Source: Rhodoferax sp.
Lineage (GTDB): Bacteria; Pseudomonadota; Gammaproteobacteria; Burkholderiales; Burkholderiaceae_C
Direction of reading: 5' to 3'
Length of the DNA stretch: 64,000 nucleotides
Assembly (NCBI RefSeq): GCF_030697375.1
Contig: NZ_JAUYQD010000014.1
Coordinates: 1-64,000, forward strand
This document shows positions 41,953 to 52,500 of this stretch, in pieces. Position 1 is the first letter of the stretch. Every line of letters begins with the position of its first letter. The position numbers and the translations under genes are program-made. The notes below the pieces were generated by a model. That model searched no databases. It was not told the origin of the DNA and saw only the letters and a program-made list of their open reading frames with translations.

Positions 41953-44835
41953 TCACGGAAGCGCCGGCTTGGGCACCTCAGGGGTGGGGGTGGGGACGCG
42001 CAGCGGGTCAACCACAGGTGCCTGGGGGTGAAACTGCGTCGCAAACCATTGCGTCATCTGCTGGCGCTCCCGCACCAGCTGGGCGAAGGCCGGGGCGGGA
42101 ATGGGGCGGCTGACGATATAGCCCTGAATCACATCGCATCCGTTTTCTTGCAGGAAGGCCAGTTGTTCCTCCGTTTCCACCCCTTCGGCAATGACGTCCA
42201 GCTTGAGGCTGTGGGCCAACGCAATGACGGCCCGCGAGATGGCAACGTCGTCCAGGTCGCCCGGCAGGCCGTCCACGAAGGACTTGTCGAGTTTGAGGGC
42301 ATCGATGGGGAACCGTTTCAGGTAGCTCAGCGACGAATAACCGGTGCCGAAATCATCCACGCCAATGTGCACGACCCCCTTGGTCCGAATCTGGGTCAGC
42401 ATGTCGGCCGCAAATTTGGGGTTGTGCATCAGCATGCTTTCGGTCACCTCCAGTTCGAGGTACCTGGGGTTGAGCCCGGTCTCCGCAAGGATGGCGCCAA
42501 TCACGGTTGCAATATTGTTGTGCTGCAGTTGCCGCCCCGACAGATTGACCGCCACACACAGGGGCGGCATGGCGTCGTCTTGCCAGGCGCGGATCTGGGT
42601 GCACACGGTTTTCAAGATCCATTCGCCCACCGGTTCGATCAGGCCGGTTTCTTCCAGAATGGGAATGAATTCACCCGGGGACACCAGGCCGCGGCCCGGG
42701 CAATTCCAACGCAACAGCGCCTCCGCCCCGATGATGGTTTCGGTGGCCAAACTGAACTTGGCTTGGTAATAGACCACGAACTCTTCCCGCTCCAGCGCCC
42801 GGCGCAGACCGCTTTCCATTTCGAGCCGACCCGCAGCCAGCGTGTTCATTTCTGGCGTGAAGAAGCGGTAGCCATTGCCGCCTTCTTCCTTGGCACGGTA
42901 CATGGCGGTGTCGGCATTTTTGAGCAGGCTTTCGGCGTTGGTGCTGTCCGTTGGGTAGATGGTGACGCCAATGCTGGGGGTGACAAAGGCCTCCTGGCCG
43001 CTGAGCAGGATCGCAGGCGCCAAGGCTTCGACGATCTTGCTGGCGACGACCCGGGCGTCCTCCGGCCGTTTGATCTGCGGCAGGATGACGGTGAATTCGT
43101 CCCCCCCCAGGCGCGCCACCGTGTCCTCCTCTCGCACACACGCGAGCAGCCTGGCCGACACTTCGCACAAAAGGACGTCGCCCGCATCGTGGCCTAGGTT
43201 GTCATTGATGGTCTTGAACCGGTCCAGGTCCAAAAACATGATCGCCACCTGACCGTGGTGCCGTTCCGCCTGGGTCAGGGCTTGCTTCAGGCGGTCCCGG
43301 AACAGATCCCGGTTGGGCAGCAGGGTCAAGGCGTCGTAGTGGGCCAAAATCCGCAGCTGCGTTTCCGCTTGACGCCGCTCGATGGCGATGCGTGTCAGGT
43401 GGGCGGCGACCCAGATCAGCTCCCGGTCATGGGGGGGCTGGTTGGACATCTTGCGGTAGTGCGCCACGATGAAGCCCAGCAAATGCCCGTTGGTGGAGTG
43501 GACGGACACCGCAAATCCCGTCTCTATGTCAATGGGGGTAATCAGCTTGCGGTATTCCGACCAGATCGGGTTGACCGCAATGTCTTCAATCACGCCGCTG
43601 TATTCGTCCGACAGGCCATGTTTTTGCAATTCCTCCCGGGTGTTGGTGTGCACGAACAGGGTGTCCAGGGCCGATTGGCCGTGCTGGATGATGTTGTTGG
43701 CCACGGTGTGGGGCAGGCTGGTGCCGGTGGCAAACATGGACTTGTTGCTTTCGCTTTTTTCACGGAAAACGATGGCGCAAAACATTTGTCCAGATAGCTC
43801 CTCAAGGTGGCGCGCCAGCACCCCCAGGGCCTCGCGGAGCGGTGCACCACACACCACCATTTCCAGAACCTCTTTCTCGGCCAACAAGAGCGCTTCGGCC
43901 CGTTTGCGTTCGCTGATGTCGCGGAAGCTTGAAACCCGCCCGACGACATTTCCGTCAATGAACTGGGGCCTGGAGTTCCACTCGAACAGACGCCCGTCGC
44001 GCAACTCCAGAACGGCGCCGTGGTCCACCACAATGTGCTGGGTCAGGTCCTTTTGTGTGGCCAAAAAGGTGGCCGGGTCCCGCAATTGGTTCGCCAGCGC
44101 GAACATGGTTTGGGCATCGGCGTCGCCCGAGCGGCTGGACTTGGGCTGGTTCCACAAATCCAGAAAGCGCTGATTGGCAACGACCGCCCGGCCAAGCACA
44201 TCGGTCACCAAAATTCCATCGCCGGTAGATTCCAGCGTTGCGGCAAATATGGACAGGGACTTGGCCAGCTGCTCCTCGGTGGTCTTGCGCACGGCAGCCT
44301 CTTGCAGTGCCAGCCGGAAAGCCCGCATGGGGACATCCTTCAGGACAACAAAGGTCATCCACCCCAGCAATAACCCCGGCACGCTGATCAGGAACGCATA
44401 GGTCAGCAGGGGCCGCAAGGAGCTGCTCAGCTCCAGCTGCCGGCTCAGCGCGTCTCCCTGTTCCAGATTGCCGGTTCGGGTGATGAGAGGCGGTCTCAGG
44501 TCGCGTTGTTTGTCCATCAGCAGTTGCTTGTCGGCACTGATGATGCGGATATTGGATTCGCCGAGCAGCCCGCTCAGGGCTCCGACAATGTCCTGCGGGG
44601 ACCGTGCCTCCAAGCTCCTGCTTCCTGAAGTGGTGGGAGGCGGTTTGTGGCTGCCATGGATGGCAACCTGAAGGGCTGTTTCCAATCGAACGCCCTCGCT
44701 CAGATACGCCAGGGTAAGAAAAACCAGCGGTATCAACAGGGCAATGAAGACACCACCGATCGAGGCCAAGCGTGCGATGGCCCGGGGTAAATCAGAGTCC
44801 GGGCTCAGAGGGATGGACGGGGGGGCGAATGGCAT
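41953..44835 (-). CDS. PAS-GAF-GGDEF-EAL cyclic-di-GMP protein
   Basis: 960 residues. Membrane helices at ~27-47 and ~145-165 enclose a ~95-residue periplasmic sensor. They are followed by PAS (~185-310), GAF (~320-490), GGDEF (~497-660, intact ARLGGDEF near 575) and EAL (~665-930). The EAL domain has EALLRW, VNLSGRQL, ELEVTESML, GVDDFGTGYSSL, KLDKSFV and AEGVETEEQL, so both cyclase and phosphodiesterase motifs are complete. ATG 44835 is chosen; the open frame to 45099 overlaps the divergent marR gene. It ends 110 bp before the PspA/AAA operon on the same strand. Confidence 0.9.
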   Translation of the reverse strand: MPFAPPSIPLSPDSDLPRAIARLASIGGVFIALLIPLVFLTLAYLSEGVRLETALQVAIHGSHKPPPTTSGSRSLEARSPQDIVGALSGLLGESNIRIISADKQLLMDKQRDLRPPLITRTGNLEQGDALSRQLELSSSLRPLLTYAFLISVPGLLLGWMTFVVLKDVPMRAFRLALQEAAVRKTTEEQLAKSLSIFAATLESTGDGILVTDVLGRAVVANQRFLDLWNQPKSSRSGDADAQTMFALANQLRDPATFLATQKDLTQHIVVDHGAVLELRDGRLFEWNSRPQFIDGNVVGRVSSFRDISERKRAEALLLAEKEVLEMVVCGAPLREALGVLARHLEELSGQMFCAIVFREKSESNKSMFATGTSLPHTVANNIIQHGQSALDTLFVHTNTREELQKHGLSDEYSGVIEDIAVNPIWSEYRKLITPIDIETGFAVSVHSTNGHLLGFIVAHYRKMSNQPPHDRELIWVAAHLTRIAIERRQAETQLRILAHYDALTLLPNRDLFRDRLKQALTQAERHHGQVAIMFLDLDRFKTINDNLGHDAGDVLLCEVSARLLACVREEDTVARLGGDEFTVILPQIKRPEDARVVASKIVEALAPAILLSGQEAFVTPSIGVTIYPTDSTNAESLLKNADTAMYRAKEEGGNGYRFFTPEMNTLAAGRLEMESGLRRALEREEFVVYYQAKFSLATETIIGAEALLRWNCPGRGLVSPGEFIPILEETGLIEPVGEWILKTVCTQIRAWQDDAMPPLCVAVNLSGRQLQHNNIATVIGAILAETGLNPRYLELEVTESMLMHNPKFAADMLTQIRTKGVVHIGVDDFGTGYSSLSYLKRFPIDALKLDKSFVDGLPGDLDDVAISRAVIALAHSLKLDVIAEGVETEEQLAFLQENGCDVIQGYIVSRPIPAPAFAQLVRERQQMTQWFATQFHPQAPVVDPLRVPTPTPEVPKPALP

Positions 44836-44933
44836 CCGTACTTCTAAAAATGGGTGTTTCCATTCTGTGGCTTCACTGCGGCCAGCGCCATAGCCGAATA
44901 GTCCTAGTCGGATTGTCCTACCCTCTTGCCAGT

Positions 44934-44953
44934 TACTAAGAATTGTCTTAGTA
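44934..44953. promoter_or_regulatory. TACTAAG palindrome, probable MarR operator
   Basis: TACTAAG and CTTAGTA form a perfect 7-bp inverted repeat with 6-bp centre, 40 bp upstream of marR. Related half-sites ATTGTCCTA (near 44912) and ATTGTCTTA (44942) surround it. The size suits a MarR dimer, so autoregulation and control of the FUSC exporter are likely. Confidence 0.6.
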
Positions 44954-44992
44954 TTAAAACTACGAACAATCTTACTAATTGCAAGGATTTCT

Positions 44993-45445
44993 ATGTCCAT
45001 CGATACCGAACACTGCGCCGTGCGTTTACGTGCGGCGGTGATGCAGCTCTCGCGCCAATTGCGATCGGGCATGCAGCGCGACGGCCTCAGTCTGGCCACA
45101 CTGAGTGCACTCGGGCAGCTCTACCGGGGCGGTGCCCTGACGCCCACCGAGCTTGCCAAGCGTGAGGGCGTCAAGCTGCAGTCCCTGACACGTTTGCTGG
45201 CCGAGCTGGAATCGGCGGGCTGGATCACGCGCAAGGCCAACGCCACCGATGCACGCCAATCGGTGTTGTCGATCAGTCCGCAGGGCATCCAACGCCTGGG
45301 CACGGCGGTCAAGGGGGGCGAGTTGTCATTGGCCCACGCCATCGAGACCCGCTTGGGGGAAGAGGAGCAAGCTGTATTGCTGCGCGCCTGTACGCTGCTG
45401 GACACTCTGGGTGAAGCCATGCAGGATGAGGGGCAGGGGTCATGA
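44993..45445 (+). CDS. MarR family transcriptional regulator
   Basis: 150 residues. The winged-helix core contains LTPTELAKREGVKLQSLTRLLAELESAGWITRKANATDARQSVLSIS, including the DxR wing. AAGGA precedes ATG 44993. It overlaps the downstream exporter gene by 4 nt, so it probably represses its own operon in response to an aromatic effector (inference). It is divergent from the GGDEF-EAL gene. Confidence 0.9.
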   Translation: MSIDTEHCAVRLRAAVMQLSRQLRSGMQRDGLSLATLSALGQLYRGGALTPTELAKREGVKLQSLTRLLAELESAGWITRKANATDARQSVLSISPQGIQRLGTAVKGGELSLAHAIETRLGEEEQAVLLRACTLLDTLGEAMQDEGQGS

Positions 45446-46434
45446 GCCGCCTGGGTCTGAAATCCCAAGCGCTGTACCACGGTGCACAGTTGGCGGCGGC
45501 GGTGCTGATCGGGTATTTTGTGGCGGTGGTCCTGGGGCTGCCAGAGCGCTTTTGGGTGGTGATCACCGTGCTCATCGTCATGCGTGCCGATTCCGGCACC
45601 ACCCTGGATGCCGGCTGGGACCGCGTGTGGGGCACCGTGGTGGGTGTCCTGTCGGGTTTGGTGGGCGTGTTGTTGCAGCACCTGGGTGCCAACGCCATGG
45701 TGGTCACCCTGGCCATCATCAGCATGCTGGCGTTTGCCAGCGCGGCGCTGCCCCTGCTGCGCAGTGCCGCCGTGGCAGCGTTGATCATCCTGGGGGCTGG
45801 GGAGCTGGCTGGCTATTCGGTCCTCCAGGTGGCCCTGCTGCGGGTGCTCCAGATCGGTATTGGTGTGGCGGTCTCGGTGGCGCTGGCGCTGGCCACCTCC
45901 CGGTGGAGTACCCGGGCGCGGCTGGTGGCCGGCTGCGCGTCCTTGTTGGGCCGCTTGTCCTTGCAACTGCAAATGCACGGGCAGCGCGCCCGCCCGACGG
46001 AAGCGCAGGCGCAGGCCCGCAGTGCGGCGGTGCGCAGCGCGCTGGCCGGGCTGGAGACGCTGGCCCTCAGCGCCGACCGTCCTTTTCGCGGGTCCCGCTC
46101 CGTGGGCGAGCCGCTGCACGAACGGCACTACCGGCGTATCGCTGCGCTGACGGGCCGCGTGGTGCAGGACTCGGTGGTGCTGAACCGCGTGTTGACCCTG
46201 CTGCGCGAGTGCAACGAGGCGCACCTGGCGCAGGAGGCCGCCAGCACCGCCAGTGCGGCCCTCAGCAGCGTGGTCGGCACGCTCACCGCTGGGGGATCGC
46301 CGTCTTTGGACGCCCTGCGCCGGCTTGCCCACCACGATGCGGCGCATGCCAGCGCAGCCACGGCCATGTTGGCTGCGCCGCTGCGCCTGTTGCTGGACGA
46401 TTTGCACCAGCTCAGCGCCAGCGCGGCAGGCTGA
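45442..46434 (+). CDS. FUSC family (aromatic acid exporter-like) protein
   Basis: 330 residues. About six N-terminal membrane helices: LAAAVLIGYFVAVVLGLPERFWVVITVLIVM is the FUSC/ArAE opening, followed by DRVWGTVVGVLSGLVG. A cytoplasmic helical half follows. Members export aromatic acids or fusaric acid; they usually need a membrane-fusion partner, not seen here. Translationally coupled to marR. Confidence 0.85.
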   Translation: MSRLGLKSQALYHGAQLAAAVLIGYFVAVVLGLPERFWVVITVLIVMRADSGTTLDAGWDRVWGTVVGVLSGLVGVLLQHLGANAMVVTLAIISMLAFASAALPLLRSAAVAALIILGAGELAGYSVLQVALLRVLQIGIGVAVSVALALATSRWSTRARLVAGCASLLGRLSLQLQMHGQRARPTEAQAQARSAAVRSALAGLETLALSADRPFRGSRSVGEPLHERHYRRIAALTGRVVQDSVVLNRVLTLLRECNEAHLAQEAASTASAALSSVVGTLTAGGSPSLDALRRLAHHDAAHASAATAMLAAPLRLLLDDLHQLSASAAG

Positions 46435-46442
46435 TTTTTAAA

Positions 46443-46664
46443 TCAGGTTTTTGAAATGCCCAGCGCCGCAACGGCCAGCGAAAAAACCGCCACCACCCCG
46501 CCCCAAAACCAGTAGGGCAACCACAGCGCCTGGGCCATGACGGCGCTGTCGGAGGGCTGCGCCACACCATTAACGATGGCTTGCGCCGAAAACATGTAGT
46601 CCAGATCGGTGAACCACGACAGGCACAGCGTCGCGGCGATCAGGTGCAACAGAAAAGCTGCGGG
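46443..46664 (-). pseudogene. 3' fragment of an M50 peptidase gene (diverged duplicate)
   Basis: The last ~68 codons (HLIAATLCLSWFTDLDYMFS ... VAALGISKT) match the C-terminus of the intact M50 protein at 57330-58007. By eye the DNA matches 57346-57558 at roughly 90 percent. Homology stops abruptly at about 46665, where island sequence begins. The active-site half is missing, so this is a remnant. It forms the left boundary of the RHS island. Confidence 0.8.
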
Positions 46665-46958
46665 TTCTTGACAGGGATAGGTCTAGACGGTTTTACTCCA
46701 ACGATTTGAGCGAACTGAAAACCACCGCTCGCCACAAGCTCTGAAGTGTTCAAAAGCGACCTTCCACACCGACTTCCTTCTTCCAGCAAGCTGGGCAATG
46801 GCGACGTTACTTTTTTGGGATATCGATAGTTGTGGCAATTTGATGCATTTGAGGAATATGCGTCAAGAACTGAGGCAGAATCTCACCAAATAATCACAAT
46901 TGGCTGAGCCCTATTTCCCCAAAAATAGAGGTAGTTGGCCTGAAATTAGGGAGAGACC
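46665..46958. other. Island left edge / upstream region, no gene seen
   Basis: This ~290-bp stretch, more A+T-rich than the flank, has no supported gene. It must hold the promoter of the secreted protein at 46959. A small inverted repeat CTATTT / AAATAG (46911-46916, 46923-46928) lies about 30 bp before the ATG. Confidence 0.5.
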
Positions 46959-48725
46959 ATGGTTAGGTTTTACCGTTTTATCGTACTAGCGATTCTGGCA
47001 CTACGGTGCATATCTATCGCGAATGCGGCACCTCTCGATTACAAGGGTTCGGCTGATTTGGCTGTAACCTGGCTGATCCAACAACGCAATATTGTTGACG
47101 GTAGTTGGGGTGCGACTGACGATATGAAATTTGTTCAAACTTCTGAAGCCGTTCTGGCCTTGGCGGCGATGAATCGCCGCACTCAGGAGTATTACGCTGG
47201 CCTTGCATGGTTGGAGAACCACACACCCATCAATGCAGACTTCATGGCCCGGCGTATTCTCGCCTTGCAGACAAATGGCGGCAACATAGCATCCGAACTC
47301 CAGTATTTGGGGACTGCACAAAATATCGTCGTTCCAGGCAATGGCGGACTTGGGTTATCAAGGAACTATCAGGGCGAGGCACTGGATACAGCACTCGTTT
47401 TGCAAGCAAACTCCTTGGCGGGCGGCCCGCTCAATGTCTCTGCTGCCATCTCTTACCTCATCGGCGCGCAACTTGCCGGGGGTGATGCGGGCTGGTCCAT
47501 CGGACAAGAGAGTGTCAGCGACCCAGTAACCACTGCCCAAGTGTTGCTCGCGCTTATTCCATTGCAGGGAAGCAATGCCGCGCTACCGGGGGTCATCGCG
47601 AACGGATTGACGGCGCTCAACGCCAAGGTGAATACTGGTTCCGCCATCCCTTTTCAAGCCTTGGCGGCGTTAGTCAACCTGCGCTGGATCGCTAGCTCCA
47701 CCGCAGCCACCACACTACTCAATAATTTGGTCACCAGCCAAATTGGCGGGAGTTGGGAAGGGGACATCTATGCGACTGCACTCGCGTTGCGCGCTCTGGC
47801 AGCCAGTATGTACGTCGACTTGGCAGTGCAACGCGACCCGGTCCTCGTGCCGGATCTGCTTCTCAGGGCTGCCATCAATCAGTCGCTTGGCCGCAGTGCA
47901 TTGGACAGCCTGAACAAAGGTGAGTTGTCGCAGCTTACCAGTCTCAATATAAATGGATTGGGTGTAAGGAGCTTAGCGGGATTGCAGTATGCGACCAAGC
48001 TCGCCTATCTCGATGTAAGAAACAACAAAATTACGGACTTCACCGCAGTCGCGGGACTGAATGTGACAATTCTTAAGGACGGCAATGCTGGCAGCGTTGC
48101 TTATCCTATGGTGTGGAATGTCCACCCTGGATGGAATCTTTTGGGCAACGCCAGTGGTACCAACATCAGCGTTAGCGCGTTGTTTGGCGATCCCGTTAAG
48201 GTGACGTCGGTATGGAAATGGATCACTTCCGGCAATGCTCCAAATGTGGTTTATCCCACATGGGCTTTTTATACGCCGACCCTGTCAGACGGCGGTGCGG
48301 CATATGCTTCCAGCCACGGCTATGAGTTTCTCTCCACCACCATTAACAGTGGCGATGGCTTTTGGGTTGTTGGTAAGAGTGAATTCTCGGTTCAAGCGAA
48401 CGTAACCGGTATTGTGGACTCGTCCGGCTTCCAATCGGGAGGCCCCAAAGCTTTGTCTCCAAGTTGGAACATGATTGCCACGGGTGACAATCTGACACCC
48501 AGCGACTTCAATAAGGCTATTGGTGCCACATGGCCACCAGTTGGCATCGTGCCTGTCAACCTGATTTCACTGTGGACTTGGGACGCCATCAACTCGCTTT
48601 GGTACTTTTACGCGCCCACACTCGAACAGACCGGTGGTCTGGCGGTGTACAACGCATCGAAGGGCTACAAGGATTTTGGCAGCAACACACTGACGTCGAC
48701 CACTGGCATTTGGATGAACAAGTAA
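46959..48725 (+). CDS. Secreted alpha-toroid protein with LRR and tandem W-rich repeats
   Basis: 588 residues. Signal peptide (~1-23, ending IANAA). Residues ~28-300 resemble terpene-cyclase/prenyltransferase alpha-alpha repeats (WLIQQRNIVDGSWG, QTSEAVLALAAM, GGSWEGDIYATALALRALA). A short leucine-rich segment (~315-365) follows. The C-terminal part has two ~90-residue repeats: HPGWNLLGN...VWKWI...WAFYTPTL and SPSWNMIATG...LWTWD...WYFYAPTL. Probably an exported binding/adhesion protein. AGGGAGAGACC precedes the ATG. It lies upstream of the RHS gene. Confidence 0.78.
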   Translation: MVRFYRFIVLAILALRCISIANAAPLDYKGSADLAVTWLIQQRNIVDGSWGATDDMKFVQTSEAVLALAAMNRRTQEYYAGLAWLENHTPINADFMARRILALQTNGGNIASELQYLGTAQNIVVPGNGGLGLSRNYQGEALDTALVLQANSLAGGPLNVSAAISYLIGAQLAGGDAGWSIGQESVSDPVTTAQVLLALIPLQGSNAALPGVIANGLTALNAKVNTGSAIPFQALAALVNLRWIASSTAATTLLNNLVTSQIGGSWEGDIYATALALRALAASMYVDLAVQRDPVLVPDLLLRAAINQSLGRSALDSLNKGELSQLTSLNINGLGVRSLAGLQYATKLAYLDVRNNKITDFTAVAGLNVTILKDGNAGSVAYPMVWNVHPGWNLLGNASGTNISVSALFGDPVKVTSVWKWITSGNAPNVVYPTWAFYTPTLSDGGAAYASSHGYEFLSTTINSGDGFWVVGKSEFSVQANVTGIVDSSGFQSGGPKALSPSWNMIATGDNLTPSDFNKAIGATWPPVGIVPVNLISLWTWDAINSLWYFYAPTLEQTGGLAVYNASKGYKDFGSNTLTSTTGIWMNK

Positions 48726-48774
48726 GCAGTTCAATTTTTGTGCAATTGGCAATAGCTTCAATCAAGGACAAACC

Positions 48775-49539
48775 ATGAAATACCACCCACGAATTACAGC
48801 GGGTCTCGTGCTTGTGATGACCCCGTTGTTGGCGTCCGCTCAAATTGACTTTGACGGTCCATTGTCCCCCGGATCGGCTCCAAGTGTTGTGACGGATCGA
48901 TCGATGGCAGACTGTTCCTCTTTGGGATCGAACCAGAAAGACTGTAGCCATTTGAACGGGCTTAAACTGACAAATGTCCCGCATTTTGGTCGCCTGACTT
49001 CCCAGCAGCTTCAGGGCATTCAGCTTGCTGGAACAGCCATTCTGGGGGCCAAAGCTACTAGGCCCAATGATTCAGCGGTTGAGGCATTGAAGTCCGAGTT
49101 GCGGGCGCTTGCCGTTGAGTTGGATCAGGCGACCAATGTACCGGTCTCGGTATCACCTGGTATTCAGCGCAATCTGCCAGACGCAGCGGAACCAACAAAG
49201 GTACAGGGATCGTCCAAGGATTCTGTAGGTGTGCTGCGCGCTCGCTTGGCCAACATTGATATAAAACGCAAGCAAAAGCATGACGAAGTGCACCAAAAAG
49301 TAACTCCTGAACAGAGGGCCCTTGCCGCAGTTTTTTCAAAAAAGGTTGATGAGCTGACTCAAGAAATCAGTTCAGCAATTGCCGGTTCGAATGGCGAACG
49401 TTTGGGTCGTCTCATAGCCTTGCGTGATCGGATGCAGATCAAGACTGTGAGAGAACTGATGTTCCAACGTCGAGGTGGCTCCACCGAGCCACTTAATGAC
49501 GAAACACCGACCTTGTCCATCCTCCCGCGCCAACGGTAA
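48775..49539 (+). CDS. Secreted protein of unknown function
   Basis: 254 residues with a signal peptide ending LLASAQ. After a variable region it is predicted helical (~80-240), with charged coiled-coil-like sequence (RARLANIDIKRKQKHDEVHQKV). Two Cys (~43, ~54) could form a disulfide. No recognised family. AAGGAC precedes the ATG. Sandwiched between the alpha-toroid protein and the RHS gene, it may assist RHS export or surface assembly (inference). Confidence 0.72.
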   Translation: MKYHPRITAGLVLVMTPLLASAQIDFDGPLSPGSAPSVVTDRSMADCSSLGSNQKDCSHLNGLKLTNVPHFGRLTSQQLQGIQLAGTAILGAKATRPNDSAVEALKSELRALAVELDQATNVPVSVSPGIQRNLPDAAEPTKVQGSSKDSVGVLRARLANIDIKRKQKHDEVHQKVTPEQRALAAVFSKKVDELTQEISSAIAGSNGERLGRLIALRDRMQIKTVRELMFQRRGGSTEPLNDETPTLSILPRQR

Positions 49540-49594
49540 ATAACAACGTTTGCCGGGAATGTCCGGGCGAAGATCATCAGAATAGGGAAATTCA

Positions 49595-52500
49595 ATGCGT
49601 CGAATTTTAAAGAGTCTGCTTGTAGGGATACTGTTGTCCCTACTCGCCGCGCTAAATGCCAGTGCTACGGAAAGCAATCTTGACGAATCGGACGAGATTC
49701 AATTCAATTCGGCTGCCGCAGCCGATTTGAAAGAGCAGGCCAGCGCGCTGTCAACACCGGTAGCGATTTATGAGTTCGTACGCAACAATTACGATTTCAG
49801 CCTCTATCATGGCGCGCACTCGGGCTCCGTCAATACCTATCTTGGCGGTCGCGGCAACGACGTAGATCTTGCCGCGACACTGATCGCGATGCTGCGCTCG
49901 CAAGGCATTCCGGCCCGCTACTCCGTTGCCACAGTGCGGGTTCCGAGTCCCCAAGTTATGAACTGGCTCGCAGTCGAGAATGTCGACCTAGCCAAAGACT
50001 TGCTGCGCAGTCAAGGCATCCAGGCTGTAGTGCTCTCGCCTGACAAATCGACCATCGCTTTTGAGCACGTTTGGGTCGAAGCACTGGTGCCCTACGGCAA
50101 CTACCGTGGCACCGGAAAACAGACTGCAAACTGCGTTGCACAGTCATCAACCTGCAACTGGATACCTCTGGATCCTTCGTTCAAACAAAGGGTGAGCCGC
50201 AATTCTGGACTCGACCCGTATTCGAGCCTGAGCTTTGACTACACGGCCTATTACAACGCGCTAAAGAAGAGCGATGCGGCATCGCTTGCGATGCGCGATA
50301 AAAACCCGCTGGAAATTTATCAAGAAAACGTTCTCAACTGGCTACGTGAAAATGCACCTGGAAAGACATTGAACGACATCCCTGACTTTCAAGGCATCAT
50401 TCCAGAACAGGCCGGGTTGCTGCCGGCATCGTTGCCTTATGCGATTGCAGGTGCTGTGCGCCACTACAGCTCGGTGGGCGAACATGATGATGTAGCTAAG
50501 GCATCCCCAGCAATTGAATCGAAGCTGTGGAACAAGTATGTGTCGCTATCAATTGAGTTTGCCTCGCAAGATGCCAATGGATACCACTACGAAGGAAAGT
50601 CCATATACGGAATCGATCGCAGTAATTTTTCGCCAACCTTGGTGGATCTCGCCACCAAACGGTTAACGGTTTCCACGAGAACGGACGATTCGATCCAATA
50701 TTACTTGTCAATCAAGCTTGATGGATATGAGAACTGGGGTACGTTAAAGCCTTTTCCCTATGGCCTTGGTTACCCATTCAAGTTAACGGTAGCCATAGAC
50801 GGGCCACCGTCCGTAACAGATGCCACCGATTCCGTAATTTCCGCCCCGTACTATGGCGTTGTCGGCGGCTATTATCTGGTCGCTGTTGGCGGTGAAACTT
50901 CCAATTGGAGCCAAGTTCATCGTGCGGCGCAAGGGCTTCTCACTGCCAATCAGCAAAACAAAATTGTTTTCAAACCGGGTGAGGTAGGGTGTGACGCCAC
51001 CACGCATATGGGCTGTACGCCCTACATTGACGTCAATGGAGGCGGATGGGATCCAACCGATACTCCGTTGCTGGAAAATATAGAGGCCATGGATGCGCTC
51101 ACCGGCGGAATATTGAATGTCGCGGCAACTCAGTACTATGCCAAGCTGCGAGAAAGTTTGAGCACTGTTGACGCGATCAATAAAATCAAAACCTCAATTA
51201 CGGGCTTTCTTGGTGTCGTCAGTTCCACCCACGAGGCGGAATACATTGATGGCACCGCTTTTTCGATTCTGCCAGGCGGCCTGCTCATTGATATGAAGGG
51301 CCTCACTGTCCTGGGTTCGTTGCGCATTGACCAGCCAGCCGCGTATTCCAATAAACAGTTCGAATTAATCGGGCATATCGCGTCATCGCTTGAGCACGAG
51401 ACATGGCAGGAACTTACGGGTTACGACGCTATTTCAACCGTCCGTGGTATCCAAATGGCGCTTGCAAGCGGGGCAGCCCTGGTGAATTTAGGGCAAGACA
51501 CGTGGGCGAGTGCGAGCTCAGCATTCAACCTGACTACCGGCAATCCACCTCAAGGATTCACTGCGGTGACTCCCCAAAATGCCCAATACGCCAACTTATT
51601 GAAAAATGTAAACGACAGCATCTTTCAGCCGGATTCACAAAAATGGGTCGGATACACGATTCCATCGCAACAAACGGTTAGTGTCAGTCCGAATTACAAA
51701 TTTTCTGTCGACATCAAGAAGACCTATGCAATATCTGGGGCGGTGACATCTGGGAATGTTGATACAGCTGGCATGTTAACAAGTGCCACCTATGAAATTA
51801 GCAACAACACGGGCACAACTGCAGGTGGGGGTTACGTGCCTGCCGGAGGGGTGGCTCTAACGCAATCCAGCCCAATCGTCAGCGCAGTTCTCCCCTCCTT
51901 CGACAACGCCACGCTCACCGATAAAAATACCATTGCTGTCGCCAACAACGACCTGATCAAGACAGCCTCTACCGCCGATCCGGTATCGACCATTACCGGC
52001 AACAACTACCATGATGAGACTGACTTTGTAATCAAAGGCCGTGCGGGCTTGAATTATGCGTTCACCCGGACCTATAACAGCGCGCCGAGTTCGTCGCAGG
52101 CCGATACCTCTGGCTTGGGCTTTGGCTGGACGCACTCCTACGCCATGCACCTCAAGTCGAACGACTACGGCAGTTGCCCAAATTGCACCTCCGCTCAAAG
52201 CCCGGAGATCAGTAACAACAAAACATCGTCAATCACCTACACCGATGAGCGGGGCGGGGATCACAATTATCTGGTGAACGAATCTACCTATGCCGTCACT
52301 TCACCACAAGGGGAGTTTGATGCCTTGGCCCTCGACACACCCGCAGTCGGCCAGCACACGCTGACCTTTGGCAATGGCACCAGATATATCTTCGAAACAG
52401 TATCCGGTTCCTTGAAGACAACGCCTGGTATAGACGCCCGCCTGAAGCAGATCGTCGACCTGTGGGGCAATCAACTCAATTTCAGCTACAACGGGAATAG

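Noticed and set aside
45121..46407. A 428-codon minus-strand open frame
   Set aside because: It lies opposite marR and the FUSC gene, both with clear family motifs; the product is low-complexity.
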